A stretch of 64,000 nucleotides of DNA, from NCBI RefSeq assembly GCF_036002945.1, contig NZ_CP108529.1, forward strand, positions 8,675,001 through 8,739,000, in the 5' to 3' direction. The notes under the pieces were generated by a model. It did no database searches and was not told the origin of the DNA. It saw only the letters and a list, made by a program, of their open reading frames with translations. This document shows, piece after piece, positions 24,257 to 33,493 of the stretch. Position 1 is the first letter of the stretch. Every line of letters starts with the position of its first letter. Source of the DNA: Streptomyces sp. NBC_01224. Lineage in GTDB: Bacteria; Actinomycetota; Actinomycetes; Streptomycetales; Streptomycetaceae. The position numbers were made by a program, and so were the translations under genes.

Positions 24257-25063
24257 GAAGACGCTGCGGTGCGGCGTTCCTGGCGGGTGGGCCCTGCTGA
24301 TCTTCACTGCCCCAGCCAGTCTCTGCGGCGTCCCAAAGCCACGTGCAACTGAGGTTCAGTGGGCTGAACCTCAAGGCCCGTACTGTCGCATGGTGGATCG
24401 AGGCTTAGTCGAGAGCAGTTCCTGACCCTTCGCGCAACCACAGCGGAACAGACACTCCATCTCTCCGCCGACGTCACCGCCGACCACTCCTGCTGACCCG
24501 GCCGGATGCCACTCGCAAGGGCGCGACGATCAAGGATCGCCGCGCCCTCATGTCCTTGCCGGATGTCGGACGGTCAGGAGGCGGTGCGGGCCCCGATCGT
24601 GGGCGCCGATGTGTTGCCGTTGGCCATGACGGTGAACCCGAAGGCCGTCGACGTCGAGGCTGCCGTCGCCGTTCGGCTTCATCGTCATCACATTGCCGCT
24701 GTGTCCCAGATGGGGCTGCCGTTGCAGGTCACGGAGACCTTCTGCGGCGAGGTGACGGCCACCGGCACCGTCCAGCTGCTGATCGGGGGCTCCCGGCCCT
24801 CACCGTCACCTGCCCGTTGGATTCGGTGCGTTACATATCTCCGTGATGGTCGATGTTCTGAAACGACGTCGGGACGACAGCTGTGAGTGAGGGCTGCGCT
24901 GACGGCTGGAGAATCCGCAGCTGATGGCTTGCGTCGTCTCCGGGTCCGACCGTTATCGATATGTTATAGGCGTTACAGTATGGCGAAAATATGCCTGAGG
25001 TGTAACGTGCGGGCATCCGGTCGGCGGTGAACCAACCGCACGGCAGTTCCGCGAGAGGGGTCC
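24257..25063. other. Non-coding or decayed stretch
   Basis: This 807-bp gap holds no intact gene. On the minus strand at about 24560-24830, peptides typical of a secreted beta-rich protein appear in successive frames: NGQVTVRAGSP, ISSWTVPVAVTSPQKVSVTC, MKPNGDGSLDVDG and FGFTVMANGNTSAPTI. This suggests a gene broken by several frameshifts. The last 100 bp before 25064 are AT-richer and probably hold the promoter of the ABC importer operon. Confidence 0.35.
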
Positions 25064-26023
25064 GTGTTGCACACCCGCCCAGTCCGCCGCGCAGTAGCGG
25101 CCACTGCACTGTTGATCGCATCGTCCACGACGCTGTCCGCATGCGGAAAAGACGGCGCCGTCGATGGTGCTGCCGCTCCCGCAGGCGATGTCACCGTCGC
25201 GGGTGTGCACGTCACCCGCGACGCGAAACTCCACGCCTCCCTGCCCCCGGCCGTCAGGTCCAGCGGCACGGTCCGGGTGGCCACCGACGTACCGTATGCG
25301 CCGTTCGTCATGTTCAAGACCGAGGGGCAGCCCGAGCTCACCGGGCTCGACTACGACCTCGGCCAGGCGCTCGGCGCCAAGCTGGGAGTGCGATTCGCCT
25401 TCACCGCCCAGAAGTTCGACGGCATCGTGCCCGCCGTCCAGGCCGGCAAGTTCGACGCGGTCATCTCGGCCATGACCGACACCAAGGAACGACAGCGGGT
25501 CCTGGACTTCGTGGACTACTCCGTATCGGGCTCGGGAATCCTCGTGGTCAAGGGGAATCCGGACCGGATCGCACGGCTCGACGATCTCTGCGGCAAGAAG
25601 GTCGGTACCCAGGCGGCCACCCACCAGCTGGAAGTGCTGAAGGCTCATCAGGCCAAGTGTGCCGAAGCAGGCAAGGGTGCCATCTCCATCCAGACATTCC
25701 CGAAGGATTCCGACGCCCAACTCGCCCTGCGCTCACGGAAAGTGGTCGCTGATCTGGTGACGAAGCCCGGCGCCGGCTGGACGGCGAAGACCGCCGACGG
25801 CGGCCGCGCCTTCGAGGTCGTCGAGGACCCCGCCGCAGGCGGCGGCTACGAGGCAACCCCCAACGGCATCGGTGTCAGCAAACAGCTTCCCGGCCTGACC
25901 GACGCGATCCAGAAAGCCGTACAGGCACTCATCGACGACGGTACGCTCGGCAAGATCTGCGACAAGTACGGCGCCGCCTCCATCGCGGTGAAGCAGGCCA
26001 CCAAGAACGCGGCGGTGTCCTGA
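25064..26023 (+). CDS. ABC transporter substrate-binding lipoprotein, polar amino acids
   Basis: Protein of 319 aa with an N-terminal signal peptide and lipobox LSAC (Cys27), so it is anchored outside the membrane. The mature part is an SBP_bac_3 fold: VRVATDVPYAPFVM, GLDYDLGQALGAKLG, KFDAVISAMTDTKERQ, GKKVGTQAATHQ. These bind glutamate, glutamine, histidine, arginine or related amino acids. The GTG start at 25064 has gagagggg just upstream. It heads an operon with permease, ATPase and M20 peptidase, so the ligand may be an amino acid, opine or small conjugate cleaved by the peptidase. Confidence 0.9.
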   Translation: MLHTRPVRRAVAATALLIASSTTLSACGKDGAVDGAAAPAGDVTVAGVHVTRDAKLHASLPPAVRSSGTVRVATDVPYAPFVMFKTEGQPELTGLDYDLGQALGAKLGVRFAFTAQKFDGIVPAVQAGKFDAVISAMTDTKERQRVLDFVDYSVSGSGILVVKGNPDRIARLDDLCGKKVGTQAATHQLEVLKAHQAKCAEAGKGAISIQTFPKDSDAQLALRSRKVVADLVTKPGAGWTAKTADGGRAFEVVEDPAAGGGYEATPNGIGVSKQLPGLTDAIQKAVQALIDDGTLGKICDKYGAASIAVKQATKNAAVS

Positions 26024-26024
26024 C

Positions 26025-27011
26025 ATGGCCGCCCTCACACCCGCCGGGGCCGTACGCGGCGCCCAGGCCACCGCACCGCCTGCAGAGGAGAGCCTCACCG
26101 TCGTACCGATCCGCCACTGGGGCCGATGGCTGGCCGCCGCGGCAGCCCTCACCGCCCTCGTCGGCCTGATCGGCTCCCTCGCCGGGAACAAGAACCTGCA
26201 CTGGGACATCGTCGGGCACTACGTCTTCGCCGACCTCGTCTTCAACGGCCTGGCCACCACCCTGTGGCTCACCGCGGCAGCCATGGCCGTCGGCCTCGGG
26301 CTGGGCGTTCTCGTAGCCGTGATGCGCCTGTCGTCCAACCCCGTACTCCGCGCCCTGGCGAACGCGTTCGTCTCGGTCTTCCGCGGCACCCCGCTACTGG
26401 TCCAGATCATCTTCTGGGGATACGCGGGCGCTCTCTACAAACACATCCTGATCGGCATCCCGTTCACCCACATCACCTTCCTGGACATGGACACCAACAC
26501 GGTGCTCACCCCCGCGGTCGCCGCACTCCTGGCACTGGGGCTGAACGAGGCGGCCTACGCGAGTGAGATCGTCCGCGCGGGTATCCAGTCCGTCGACGCG
26601 GGACAGACGGAGGCCGCCCACTCGCTCGGCATGCAACCGGCCCTGACCACCCGGCGCATCGTGCTGCCCCAGGCCATGCGGGTCATCATTCCTCCGCTGG
26701 GGAACGAGACGATCAACATGCTCAAGATGACCGCTCTGGTCTCGGTGATCTCCGCCCACGACCTGATGTCCAACATCCAGGACGTGTACGCCCAGAACTA
26801 CCAGGTCATCCCCATGCTCGTGGTCGCCAGCATCTGGTACCTGATCCTCGTCACGGCACTGGGCCTGCCACAGTCCTGGCTGGAGCGCCGTTACGGCCGT
26901 GGCACGGCACTCGCCACCCCTGCCACCGGGCCGCTGCAACGCCTCGTCGCGGGTGCCGCACTCCGGATCTCCCGCACCGGCCCCGCTGCATCGACCGACT
27001 CGAAGGGATGA
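26025..27011 (+). CDS. ABC transporter permease, polar amino acid type
   Basis: Permease of 328 aa of the HisM/GlnP family. There are five or six membrane spans after a cytoplasmic N-terminus of about 35 residues, which is longer than usual. The 'EAA' loop reads EAAYASEIVRAGIQSV and GQTEAAHSLGM, the site that couples to the ATPase. ATG 26025 follows the preceding stop by 1 nt. Only one permease gene is present, so it should act as a homodimer. Confidence 0.9.
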   Translation: MAALTPAGAVRGAQATAPPAEESLTVVPIRHWGRWLAAAAALTALVGLIGSLAGNKNLHWDIVGHYVFADLVFNGLATTLWLTAAAMAVGLGLGVLVAVMRLSSNPVLRALANAFVSVFRGTPLLVQIIFWGYAGALYKHILIGIPFTHITFLDMDTNTVLTPAVAALLALGLNEAAYASEIVRAGIQSVDAGQTEAAHSLGMQPALTTRRIVLPQAMRVIIPPLGNETINMLKMTALVSVISAHDLMSNIQDVYAQNYQVIPMLVVASIWYLILVTALGLPQSWLERRYGRGTALATPATGPLQRLVAGAALRISRTGPAASTDSKG

Positions 27012-27014
27012 GAG

Positions 27015-27785
27015 ATGAGAGTGGAAACGCCGATGGTGCACGCCGAGGGCGTGCGCAAACACTTCGGGAAGGTCTCCGTGCTCCGGGGCATCGACCTGAC
27101 CGTCGAACGCGGCCGCGTCTGCTGCCTGCTGGGCCCCTCCGGCTCGGGGAAGTCCACGTTCCTGCGCTGCATCAACCATCTGGAGAAGATCGACGGAGGC
27201 AGCCTTTCCGTCGACGGCGCCCCGGTCGGCTACCGGCAGCAGGCCAACCGGCTGTACGAGCTGAAGGAACGCGAGATCGCCCGCGCCCGCCGCGACATCG
27301 GGATGGTGTTCCAGCGGTTCAATCTCTTCCCGCACATGACAGCGCTGGACAACGTCATGGAGGCGCCCGTGAAGGTCGCGGGCGTCACCAGGGCCGAGGC
27401 ACGCGCCGACGCCCTGCGGCTGCTGGACCGGGTCGGCCTAGCCGACCGTGCCGAGCGCTATCCGGCCCAGCTGTCCGGCGGCCAGCAGCAGCGCGTTGCG
27501 ATCGCAAGAGCGCTCGCGATGAAGCCCAAACTGATGCTCTTCGACGAACCGACGTCGGCTCTGGACCCGGAACTGGTCGGGGAAGTGCTCGACGTGATGC
27601 GGCAGTTGGCCGCAGAAGGGATGACGATGGTCGTCGTCACACACGAGATCGGATTCGCCCGGGAGGTCGCGGACACGGCCGTCTTCATGGACGGCGGTGT
27701 CGTGGTCGAGGCCGGCGACCCCCGGCAGGTACTCGGCGATCCCCAGCAGGAACGCACCCGCACCTTCCTGTCGAAGGTCCTGTGA
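27015..27785 (+). CDS. ABC transporter ATP-binding protein, polar amino acid type
   Basis: ATPase of 256 aa, the usual length for GlnQ/HisP proteins. Walker A GPSGSGKST, Q-loop MVFQRFNLFPHMT, signature LSGGQQQRVAIARAL, Walker B LMLFDEPTSALD and H-loop VVVTHEIGFA are all intact. It lies 3 nt after the permease stop and its TGATG junction couples it to the peptidase gene. Confidence 0.93.
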   Translation: MRVETPMVHAEGVRKHFGKVSVLRGIDLTVERGRVCCLLGPSGSGKSTFLRCINHLEKIDGGSLSVDGAPVGYRQQANRLYELKEREIARARRDIGMVFQRFNLFPHMTALDNVMEAPVKVAGVTRAEARADALRLLDRVGLADRAERYPAQLSGGQQQRVAIARALAMKPKLMLFDEPTSALDPELVGEVLDVMRQLAAEGMTMVVVTHEIGFAREVADTAVFMDGGVVVEAGDPRQVLGDPQQERTRTFLSKVL

Positions 27786-29035
27786 TGCCCGAGGTACGGC
27801 AGCGGGGCACGGCGGCCCTGCTGCTCCCCGATGCCCTCGCCCTCCAGCACCGCTACCTGGCGGACCTGGAACATCTGGTGTCCATCGACTCCGGCTCGTA
27901 CAGCCCTGAAGGAGTCAATCGCATCGCGGCATGGACCGTGCGACGCCTGACCGGCCTGGGGTTCGAGGTGGACCGGTCGCCCGTCACGGCCCCGGACCAG
28001 GACACGCACTTCGGTGACCTGGTGGTGGGTCGGCTGCGCGGCCGGCTCCCCGCCGAACAGGGCGGACGGCGCATCCTCCTCGCCGGACACCTGGACACCG
28101 TCTTCGACGACGGGACGGCGGCGCAGCGCCCCTTCACCCGTAACGGACCGCTCGCCCACGGCCCCGGAGTCAGCGACGACAAGGGCGGCCTGCTGGCCGG
28201 CCTTACCGCCGTGGAACTCCTGCTGCGCCGCAGGATGACGGACTTCGCGGAGATCGTCTTCCTCGCCACCCCCGACGAGGAGATCGGCTCCCCGGCCAGC
28301 CGCCCGGTGACCGCGGAGCTCGCCGCAGCCGTCGACTACGGGCTGGGCCTGGAGTGCGCCCGGGAGAACGGCGACCTCGTCATCGCCCGCAAGGGCGTGG
28401 CGGACTTCCTGATCACCATCACGGGACGGGCCGCCCACGCCGGCATCGAACCGGAACGCGGAGCGAACGCCGCGCTCGCCGCCGCCCACCTGCTCATCGT
28501 CTGCCAGCAGATGAACGGACGGTGGGGCGACGTCACGGTCAATGTGGGGATGATCCGGGCCGGCAGCCGTATCAACATCGTCTGCCCCGAGGCCGAGTTG
28601 CATGTGGAGGTACGTTCCTCGACCGGATCGGGCATCCAGTGCGCGCGGCAGGCCATCGAGGCCGCCGCCGCCCACCTGACCGTACCGGGCACCACGGCCA
28701 CCGTGCGGCAGACGGAAGCATGCCCGGCCATGGAGGACACCCCGGCGTCCCGCACTGTGTTCGCCCACGCCCGGGAAGCCGGGGCGGAGCTCGGCCTCGA
28801 CCTGGGAGCCGCTGCCACCGGTGGCGTCGGCGACGCCAACACCATTGCCGGAGCCGGGGTGCCGACGCTCGACGGCCTCGGCCCGGTCGGCGGCGGTGAC
28901 CACAGCCCGCAGGAGTGGCTGGACGTGACGACGGTCCCGCCCAGGGTCGCCCTGCTTGCGGCACTGATCACTGCTCTCGGCTCCACGACGACAGCTGACC
29001 CGGATACCCGGAGCACGCCGATCCGCGTAATCTGA
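27785..29035 (+). CDS. M20-family metallopeptidase, carboxypeptidase G2-like
   Basis: Zinc hydrolase of 416 aa. Metal ligands and catalytic residues are seen in LAGHLDTVFDDG, the bridging Asp in GVSDDKGG, catalytic Glu in ATPDEEIGS and a late His in GGGDHSPQEW; a dimerisation domain (GRAAHAGIEPERGANA) is inserted in the middle. Relatives cleave C-terminal glutamate from folates or N-acyl and dipeptide bonds. ATG 27785 overlaps the ATPase stop (TGATG); longer in-frame starts lie inside the ATPase gene. It probably processes what the ABC system imports. Confidence 0.88.
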   Translation: MPEVRQRGTAALLLPDALALQHRYLADLEHLVSIDSGSYSPEGVNRIAAWTVRRLTGLGFEVDRSPVTAPDQDTHFGDLVVGRLRGRLPAEQGGRRILLAGHLDTVFDDGTAAQRPFTRNGPLAHGPGVSDDKGGLLAGLTAVELLLRRRMTDFAEIVFLATPDEEIGSPASRPVTAELAAAVDYGLGLECARENGDLVIARKGVADFLITITGRAAHAGIEPERGANAALAAAHLLIVCQQMNGRWGDVTVNVGMIRAGSRINIVCPEAELHVEVRSSTGSGIQCARQAIEAAAAHLTVPGTTATVRQTEACPAMEDTPASRTVFAHAREAGAELGLDLGAAATGGVGDANTIAGAGVPTLDGLGPVGGGDHSPQEWLDVTTVPPRVALLAALITALGSTTTADPDTRSTPIRVI

Positions 29036-29061
29036 ACCCCTTTGGAAAGGTGGCCCGGCCC

Positions 29062-29961
29062 ATGTCCTCACTCGCCGAAGAGATCCGGCAACGGTTCGGT
29101 GACCTCAGCCCCGCCGAACGCAAGGTGGCCCGGGTGCTTCTCGCCGGCTACCCGTCGGCCGGTTTCGAGACGGTGGCCACGCTTGCCGAACGCGCCGCGG
29201 TGAGCGCGCCCACGGTGATCCGTTTCGTCAACCGGCTCGGCTACAAGGGGTTCCCCGACTTCCAGGCGGCGCTGCGGGGGGAGCTGGAGGAACGCAGCGC
29301 CTCACCTCTGCAGCTCTACAGCACACGGGGATACGGCAGCACGTCACCCGGCGCGCAGGAGGAGGAGGGGCGGGCCACCGCGCACCCCGAGGGTGGACAG
29401 GACGTCTTCAGCTCCGAGGTCGCACGTACGCTGCGGGAACTGCCGCCCCACGACGTGCAGGCGGCGATCTCCCTGCTCTGCCACCCCAAGCGTCGCATCA
29501 TCCTGGCCGGCGGCCGGTTCACGCATCTGCTGGCGCAGTACCTGGGACTGCACCTCATGCAACTGCGCGGCGACGTGGTCATCCTGCCGGACCGCGACGT
29601 GGAGCGGACCGCCGTCCTGGCGGGTCTCGGCCGGCAGGACGTCCTCGTGGTCTTCGACTACCGGCGCTACGAACCGGACAAGATCGTCATTGCCGAGATG
29701 GCCGCGCAGTGCGGAAGCAAGGTCGTCCTGTTCACCGACGCCTGGCTCTCGCCGGTGACCAGCCTCGCCGACGTCGTCCTGCCCAGTCATGTCGCCGCGC
29801 CTTCGCCGTACGACAGCATGGTCCCGACGCTGGCCACCGTCGAGACGGTGCTAGCCGGGGTGCTCAGGCAGCTCGGCGAGGAGGGGCGCAGCCACTTGGA
29901 GCACAGCGAGGACGTGTCCCGCCGGGCAGGCATCCAGCCGGACGACCCCGAGCCGGTCTGA
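29062..29961 (+). CDS. RpiR/MurR-family transcriptional regulator
   Basis: Protein of 299 aa with an N-terminal RpiR helix-turn-helix domain (GDLSPAERKVARVLLAG, AERAAVSAPTVIRFVNRLG, GFPDFQAAL) and a C-terminal SIS domain that normally binds phosphosugars or aminosugars (residues about 115-275). ATG 29062 is preferred over GTG 29050, because aaagg precedes it at the right distance. It is the last gene of the importer/peptidase operon and probably controls it; in actinomycetes such regulators with peptidases and ABC genes respond to amino acid or amino-sugar derivatives. Confidence 0.88.
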   Translation: MSSLAEEIRQRFGDLSPAERKVARVLLAGYPSAGFETVATLAERAAVSAPTVIRFVNRLGYKGFPDFQAALRGELEERSASPLQLYSTRGYGSTSPGAQEEEGRATAHPEGGQDVFSSEVARTLRELPPHDVQAAISLLCHPKRRIILAGGRFTHLLAQYLGLHLMQLRGDVVILPDRDVERTAVLAGLGRQDVLVVFDYRRYEPDKIVIAEMAAQCGSKVVLFTDAWLSPVTSLADVVLPSHVAAPSPYDSMVPTLATVETVLAGVLRQLGEEGRSHLEHSEDVSRRAGIQPDDPEPV

Positions 29962-30005
29962 GACGGTGGCCTGCAGGGTGCGCTGTCGAGTACACGCCCG
30001 CGCGC

Positions 30006-31226
30006 TCAGACGCGATTGACGCGGTACACGTCCCGTACACAGAGGTTGAGGACCGTGGTGGCCACGATGGCACCGGCACAGACCAGGAGCACGGTCCGAT
30101 CGGCCCAGGCATGTGCGGCGAGCGCGGTGACGAGGTAGCCGAGCGGGATGGCGATACGCTCCCCGACACCGTTGAACGAGCTCATGCGGCCCAGCTCCTC
30201 CTGGGGCACGTGCTGTTGGAGCGCGGTGTTCCACGCCACGATGGCGACATCCAGCCCCACGCCCGCGAGCACGGCACCGAGCAGCACCCAGGGCAGGGCC
30301 AGGCCCATTCCCAAGGCCGCCGGTGGCAGGCAGAGCCCGGAGCCGGTGACGACGGCAACGGCCAGCAGACGGTGGGGCTTCCAGCGCAGGCACATCACCG
30401 TCCCCGCAAGCAGCCCGAACGCGAACGCGCCCTGGACGAGCCCCCAGGAGCGCGCCCCCGAGTAGTGCTCGGCGGCGACGACCGGGCCGAGGAGCTGAAA
30501 GCCGGCCAGCCATGCGGCGACCACGACCGTTCCGGCGGCGGTGTACGTCCACAGCCAAGTGCGGGAGCGGAAGCCGGACCAGCCCGCCCGCAGGTCGGCC
30601 AGGGCGCTGCCCTTCGTGACCGGCGCGCCCAGCCGCAGGCCGAGCAACAGGAGCGCTGCGACCAGGAAGGTGAGCGCATCCCACGACAGGGCCCACGCCG
30701 GGCCGCCGACCGCGACGATCAGACCTCCGACGACGGGGCCGAGCACCTTGACGGCATTGTTCGGAAGCCGGACCAGCGCATTGGCCTGCTGCAGGTGCTC
30801 CGCCGCGACGAGCTGCCCCACCACACCGACCGCGGCCGGCGCGGTGAAGGCCACGGCGACCCCCGACGCGAAGCCGCATGCGGCGATCGAAGCGGTCGTC
30901 GCTTGATGCGTGGCGACCAGCACGGCGAGTACCCCCTGCGCGGCCGCGGACAGGGCATTGCTCAGAAAAAGAATCCGGCTGCGCGACAGACGATCCGCGA
31001 GGACGCCGCCCGCGACGGTGAAGACGATCGTCGGTACGGAGTTCGTGGCCAGCACGACGCCGAGGGACCCGGCTCCGCCGCCCTGTCCGATCACCGCATA
31101 GGCGAGGGCGAGGGGAGCCATCGCGGACCCGGTCGCCGAGATGAGATTGGCGAGGACGAATCGGCGGAAAGCGGCAACTCGCAGTGGTTTTAAGGGAGTT
31201 GTCGGTAGTTCGATCGCGGCCTTCAT
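30006..31226 (-). CDS. MFS transporter
   Basis: Membrane protein of 406 aa with about 12 hydrophobic helices and motif A variant GGVLADRLSRSR in the loop after TM2. It belongs to the same drug/siderophore efflux group as EntS. ATG 31226 has aggagga just before it. The gene converges on the RpiR gene with only 44 bp between stops and stands alone, so the substrate cannot be inferred. Confidence 0.88.
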   Translation of the reverse strand: MKAAIELPTTPLKPLRVAAFRRFVLANLISATGSAMAPLALAYAVIGQGGGAGSLGVVLATNSVPTIVFTVAGGVLADRLSRSRILFLSNALSAAAQGVLAVLVATHQATTASIAACGFASGVAVAFTAPAAVGVVGQLVAAEHLQQANALVRLPNNAVKVLGPVVGGLIVAVGGPAWALSWDALTFLVAALLLLGLRLGAPVTKGSALADLRAGWSGFRSRTWLWTYTAAGTVVVAAWLAGFQLLGPVVAAEHYSGARSWGLVQGAFAFGLLAGTVMCLRWKPHRLLAVAVVTGSGLCLPPAALGMGLALPWVLLGAVLAGVGLDVAIVAWNTALQQHVPQEELGRMSSFNGVGERIAIPLGYLVTALAAHAWADRTVLLVCAGAIVATTVLNLCVRDVYRVNRV

Positions 31227-31681
31227 GTTCCTCCTGTGGTCGCCCGGCGGGCACTCTATCCTGCTCTCGGAAGCAGTCGAAGCGGTGCGTGCACGGTCGC
31301 CCCGGGCAGGTGGGGCACTGGAACAGATACGCACCCCCGAGGTCGCCCAGGACCGGCCCCGCCCCTTCGAACGGCCGACCGCGGTCCTCCACCGGCTCCC
31401 AGGCCCGTCGCGAACGGGAATCCGCCTCGGTGCTCGCCACCGTCGGCAGATGCTGCATCGGCCGCCCGCACCCGGGACGGTCCGCCCTCTGTGGCTCCTG
31501 GGACCATCCCGGCCGGTCGGCCCGGTGCCCGGGGCGGTGGAGAGGTGGTACCGGTGGTCCCAGCCGGTCGCGCCGGTCTCATTTCGTGCCAACCCGCTGA
31601 CCGCAGGAGGTCACCCCCCTGCCGGCACCTGCAACGCTTCGTCCAGCACAGCTCCGCCGCAGCTCACCTGCCCTGCGCTCG
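31227..31681. other. Intergenic, no gene recognised
   Basis: This 455-bp gap lies between the MFS gene and the phosphotransferase gene, both on the minus strand. Open frames here have no family features or ribosome sites. The bases next to 31227 must hold the MFS promoter. Confidence 0.4.
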
Positions 31682-32581
31682 TTACACGCGTTGCTCGGCC
31701 AGGTCGAGCCAGTGCTCGACATCGCCCGGCGCGAAGTGCCTGATGGCCCAGTCGACCATGCGCAGACTCATATGCGCCCAGGAGGGACGCAGGACATCGT
31801 CGGGCAGGCCGTCCAGAATGTCGTCGAGGCGGCGCGTGACGCCCGGGGCCTGCTGGTTCGCATGCAGCCCGAAGCGCAAAGTGACCAGGTCGAAACGGCG
31901 GTCGCCCCGGCCGGCGCCGTCCCAGTCGATGACTCCGGTGACCGAACCGTCGAGGGCGAGCAGGTTGCCGTGGTGAAAGTCGTGGTGCACGACGTCGTGC
32001 CCGGGCAGTTGGTGTGGGTGATCGGCCCCGGCCGACTTGACCCGGTGCTCCAGGGCACCACTGCGCCGACTGTGCCGACGCAGTGGCCCGTGCAGACAGT
32101 AGCCGGGGCCGTCGTCGAGCAGGTACAGGTTCATCAACGGGACATCCGTACGTTCGGCCAACAGCCCCGCCTGCGACTCGTTCAGGGCCAGTGCCTGATC
32201 CAGCCCATGGTGGTCCAGACACTTCACCGGCGTGCCCGGCAGGCACTCCTGGACCAGAACGACCGCGCGATCCACCTGGACCGCCAACTCCGTCGACGGG
32301 CAGGGATACCCCTGCGTGTGCAGCACTTCGCACACCGCCAACGGTCCCGCCCGCAGATCCTTGAGCTGCGTATCCGGCCGCCACTTCAGCACGGACCGGT
32401 GCCCGTCGGGCCACCGCACGTACGCGGCACCTACCTCCCCTCCCGGACAGGGCCCCTCCACCACCAGCCGGACACCTGCCTCGGCGTTCAGGGCCTCTGT
32501 CACCCGGTCGGCATCAAGTCGTTCGGCTCGCGTCCAGTTCTGCGGAGATGCGGTCATCGGAGCATTCTCCGTCGCAGCCAC
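31682..32581 (-). CDS. Aminoglycoside phosphotransferase-family kinase
   Basis: Protein of 299 aa with the APH/choline-kinase fold: an N-lobe Lys in HRSVLKWRP, the hinge VVLVQECLPGTP, catalytic loop VHHDFHHGNLLA, and metal-binding VIDWDGAG. The family transfers phosphate from ATP to hydroxyls of aminoglycosides, choline, sugars or protein amines. The start may be at 32581 or at 32557 (MTASPQNW). It stands alone, with LysE divergent. No drug can be assigned. Confidence 0.82.
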   Translation of the reverse strand: MAATENAPMTASPQNWTRAERLDADRVTEALNAEAGVRLVVEGPCPGGEVGAAYVRWPDGHRSVLKWRPDTQLKDLRAGPLAVCEVLHTQGYPCPSTELAVQVDRAVVLVQECLPGTPVKCLDHHGLDQALALNESQAGLLAERTDVPLMNLYLLDDGPGYCLHGPLRRHSRRSGALEHRVKSAGADHPHQLPGHDVVHHDFHHGNLLALDGSVTGVIDWDGAGRGDRRFDLVTLRFGLHANQQAPGVTRRLDDILDGLPDDVLRPSWAHMSLRMVDWAIRHFAPGDVEHWLDLAEQRV

Positions 32582-32789
32582 CCGCCCCGCGGAAGGGGGT
32601 GCCGATGCCGCACTGCCGGCCCCGGACGGTCCGGCGTCAAGAAAATGCCTTGCCCGCGGTGCCGCGCCGGCCCCACCATCTGCCCATGGAATCGATCACC
32701 GCCCCGCTGACACCGATCTCCGCCGCCCACTCGGTGTGCGGCGGTCAGCAGCAGCCCGGCGGACTGCGGAGACCGACTCCCGAACGCGC

Positions 32790-33410
32790 ATGATCGCCGT
32801 CCTGGTCGCGGGACTTCTGGCCGGGTACGGCATTGCCATACCGGTGGGAGCGGTCGGGACCTACCTGGTGGGCCTCACCGCCCGGACGTCCCTGAGGACG
32901 GGGGCCTGTGCGGCACTGGGTGTCGCAACCGCCGACGGTCTCTACGCGGTCGTCGCGGTGGTGGGGGGGTCCTCGCTCACGCATGTGCTCACGCCGGTCA
33001 TGCCGCTGCTGCGGTGGGCGTCGGCACTGGTGCTGATCGCGCTGGCGGTCCGCGGCGGCACGGCGGCGATCGCGCGGTACCGGGGACGGCGGACAGTGGC
33101 CCGGATCGGGACGGACCCTGTCAGTCCGGCACGGTCCTACCTGATGCTGCTCGGGATGACCATGATGAACCCCGCCACTGTCATCTACTTCGCGGCGCTC
33201 GTGCTCGGCAGCCGCACCACCGCCGACGCCGACCACCTGGAGCGGGCGGTGTTCGTACTGGCCGCCTTCGTGGCGTCGGCCAGTTGGCAGCTGCTGCTCG
33301 CCGGTGGGGGAGCGCTGCTCGGCCGGGCGGTGACGAGCAGCCGCGGGCAGCTCGTCACCGCTCTGGTCTCCAGCGTCCTCATCACGGCACTCGCCGTCCG
33401 GCTGCTGTGA
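32790..33410 (+). CDS. LysE/RhtB-family amino acid exporter
   Basis: Small membrane protein of 206 aa with five to six helices. The start region GYGIAIPVGAVGTYLV matches the LysE/RhtB signature (GxxxGPxxxL) and NPATVIYFAALVLG matches the family's NPK/NP box. It exports basic or neutral amino acids. ATG 32790 (MIAVLVAG) gives a normal length; earlier in-frame starts only add unstructured residues. Confidence 0.85.
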   Translation: MIAVLVAGLLAGYGIAIPVGAVGTYLVGLTARTSLRTGACAALGVATADGLYAVVAVVGGSSLTHVLTPVMPLLRWASALVLIALAVRGGTAAIARYRGRRTVARIGTDPVSPARSYLMLLGMTMMNPATVIYFAALVLGSRTTADADHLERAVFVLAAFVASASWQLLLAGGGALLGRAVTSSRGQLVTALVSSVLITALAVRLL

Positions 33411-33448
33411 CCGTGCCGGGGAAGAGGGACGGCCCTTCCCCGGCACGG
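33411..33448. terminator. Bidirectional intrinsic terminator
   Basis: There is a perfect 14-bp stem, ccgtgccggggaag (33411-33424) with cttccccggcacgg (33435-33448), around a 10-nt loop. It lies directly after the LysE stop, in the 83-bp gap to the convergent hydrolase gene, and can end both transcripts. Confidence 0.8.
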
Positions 33449-33493
33449 CCGGCCAATGGCTCGACAGCCCGCCTCTGTACGCCACGGCCCGAC

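Noticed and set aside
15773..25063. Possibility of a complete integrated element with attachment sites
   Set aside because: No tRNA gene, direct-repeat att pair or intact integrase was found; only fragments remain.
31682..32581. Calling the APH-fold protein an aminoglycoside resistance gene
   Set aside because: The kinase fold is shared by many metabolite kinases, and nothing in the sequence or context points to an aminoglycoside.
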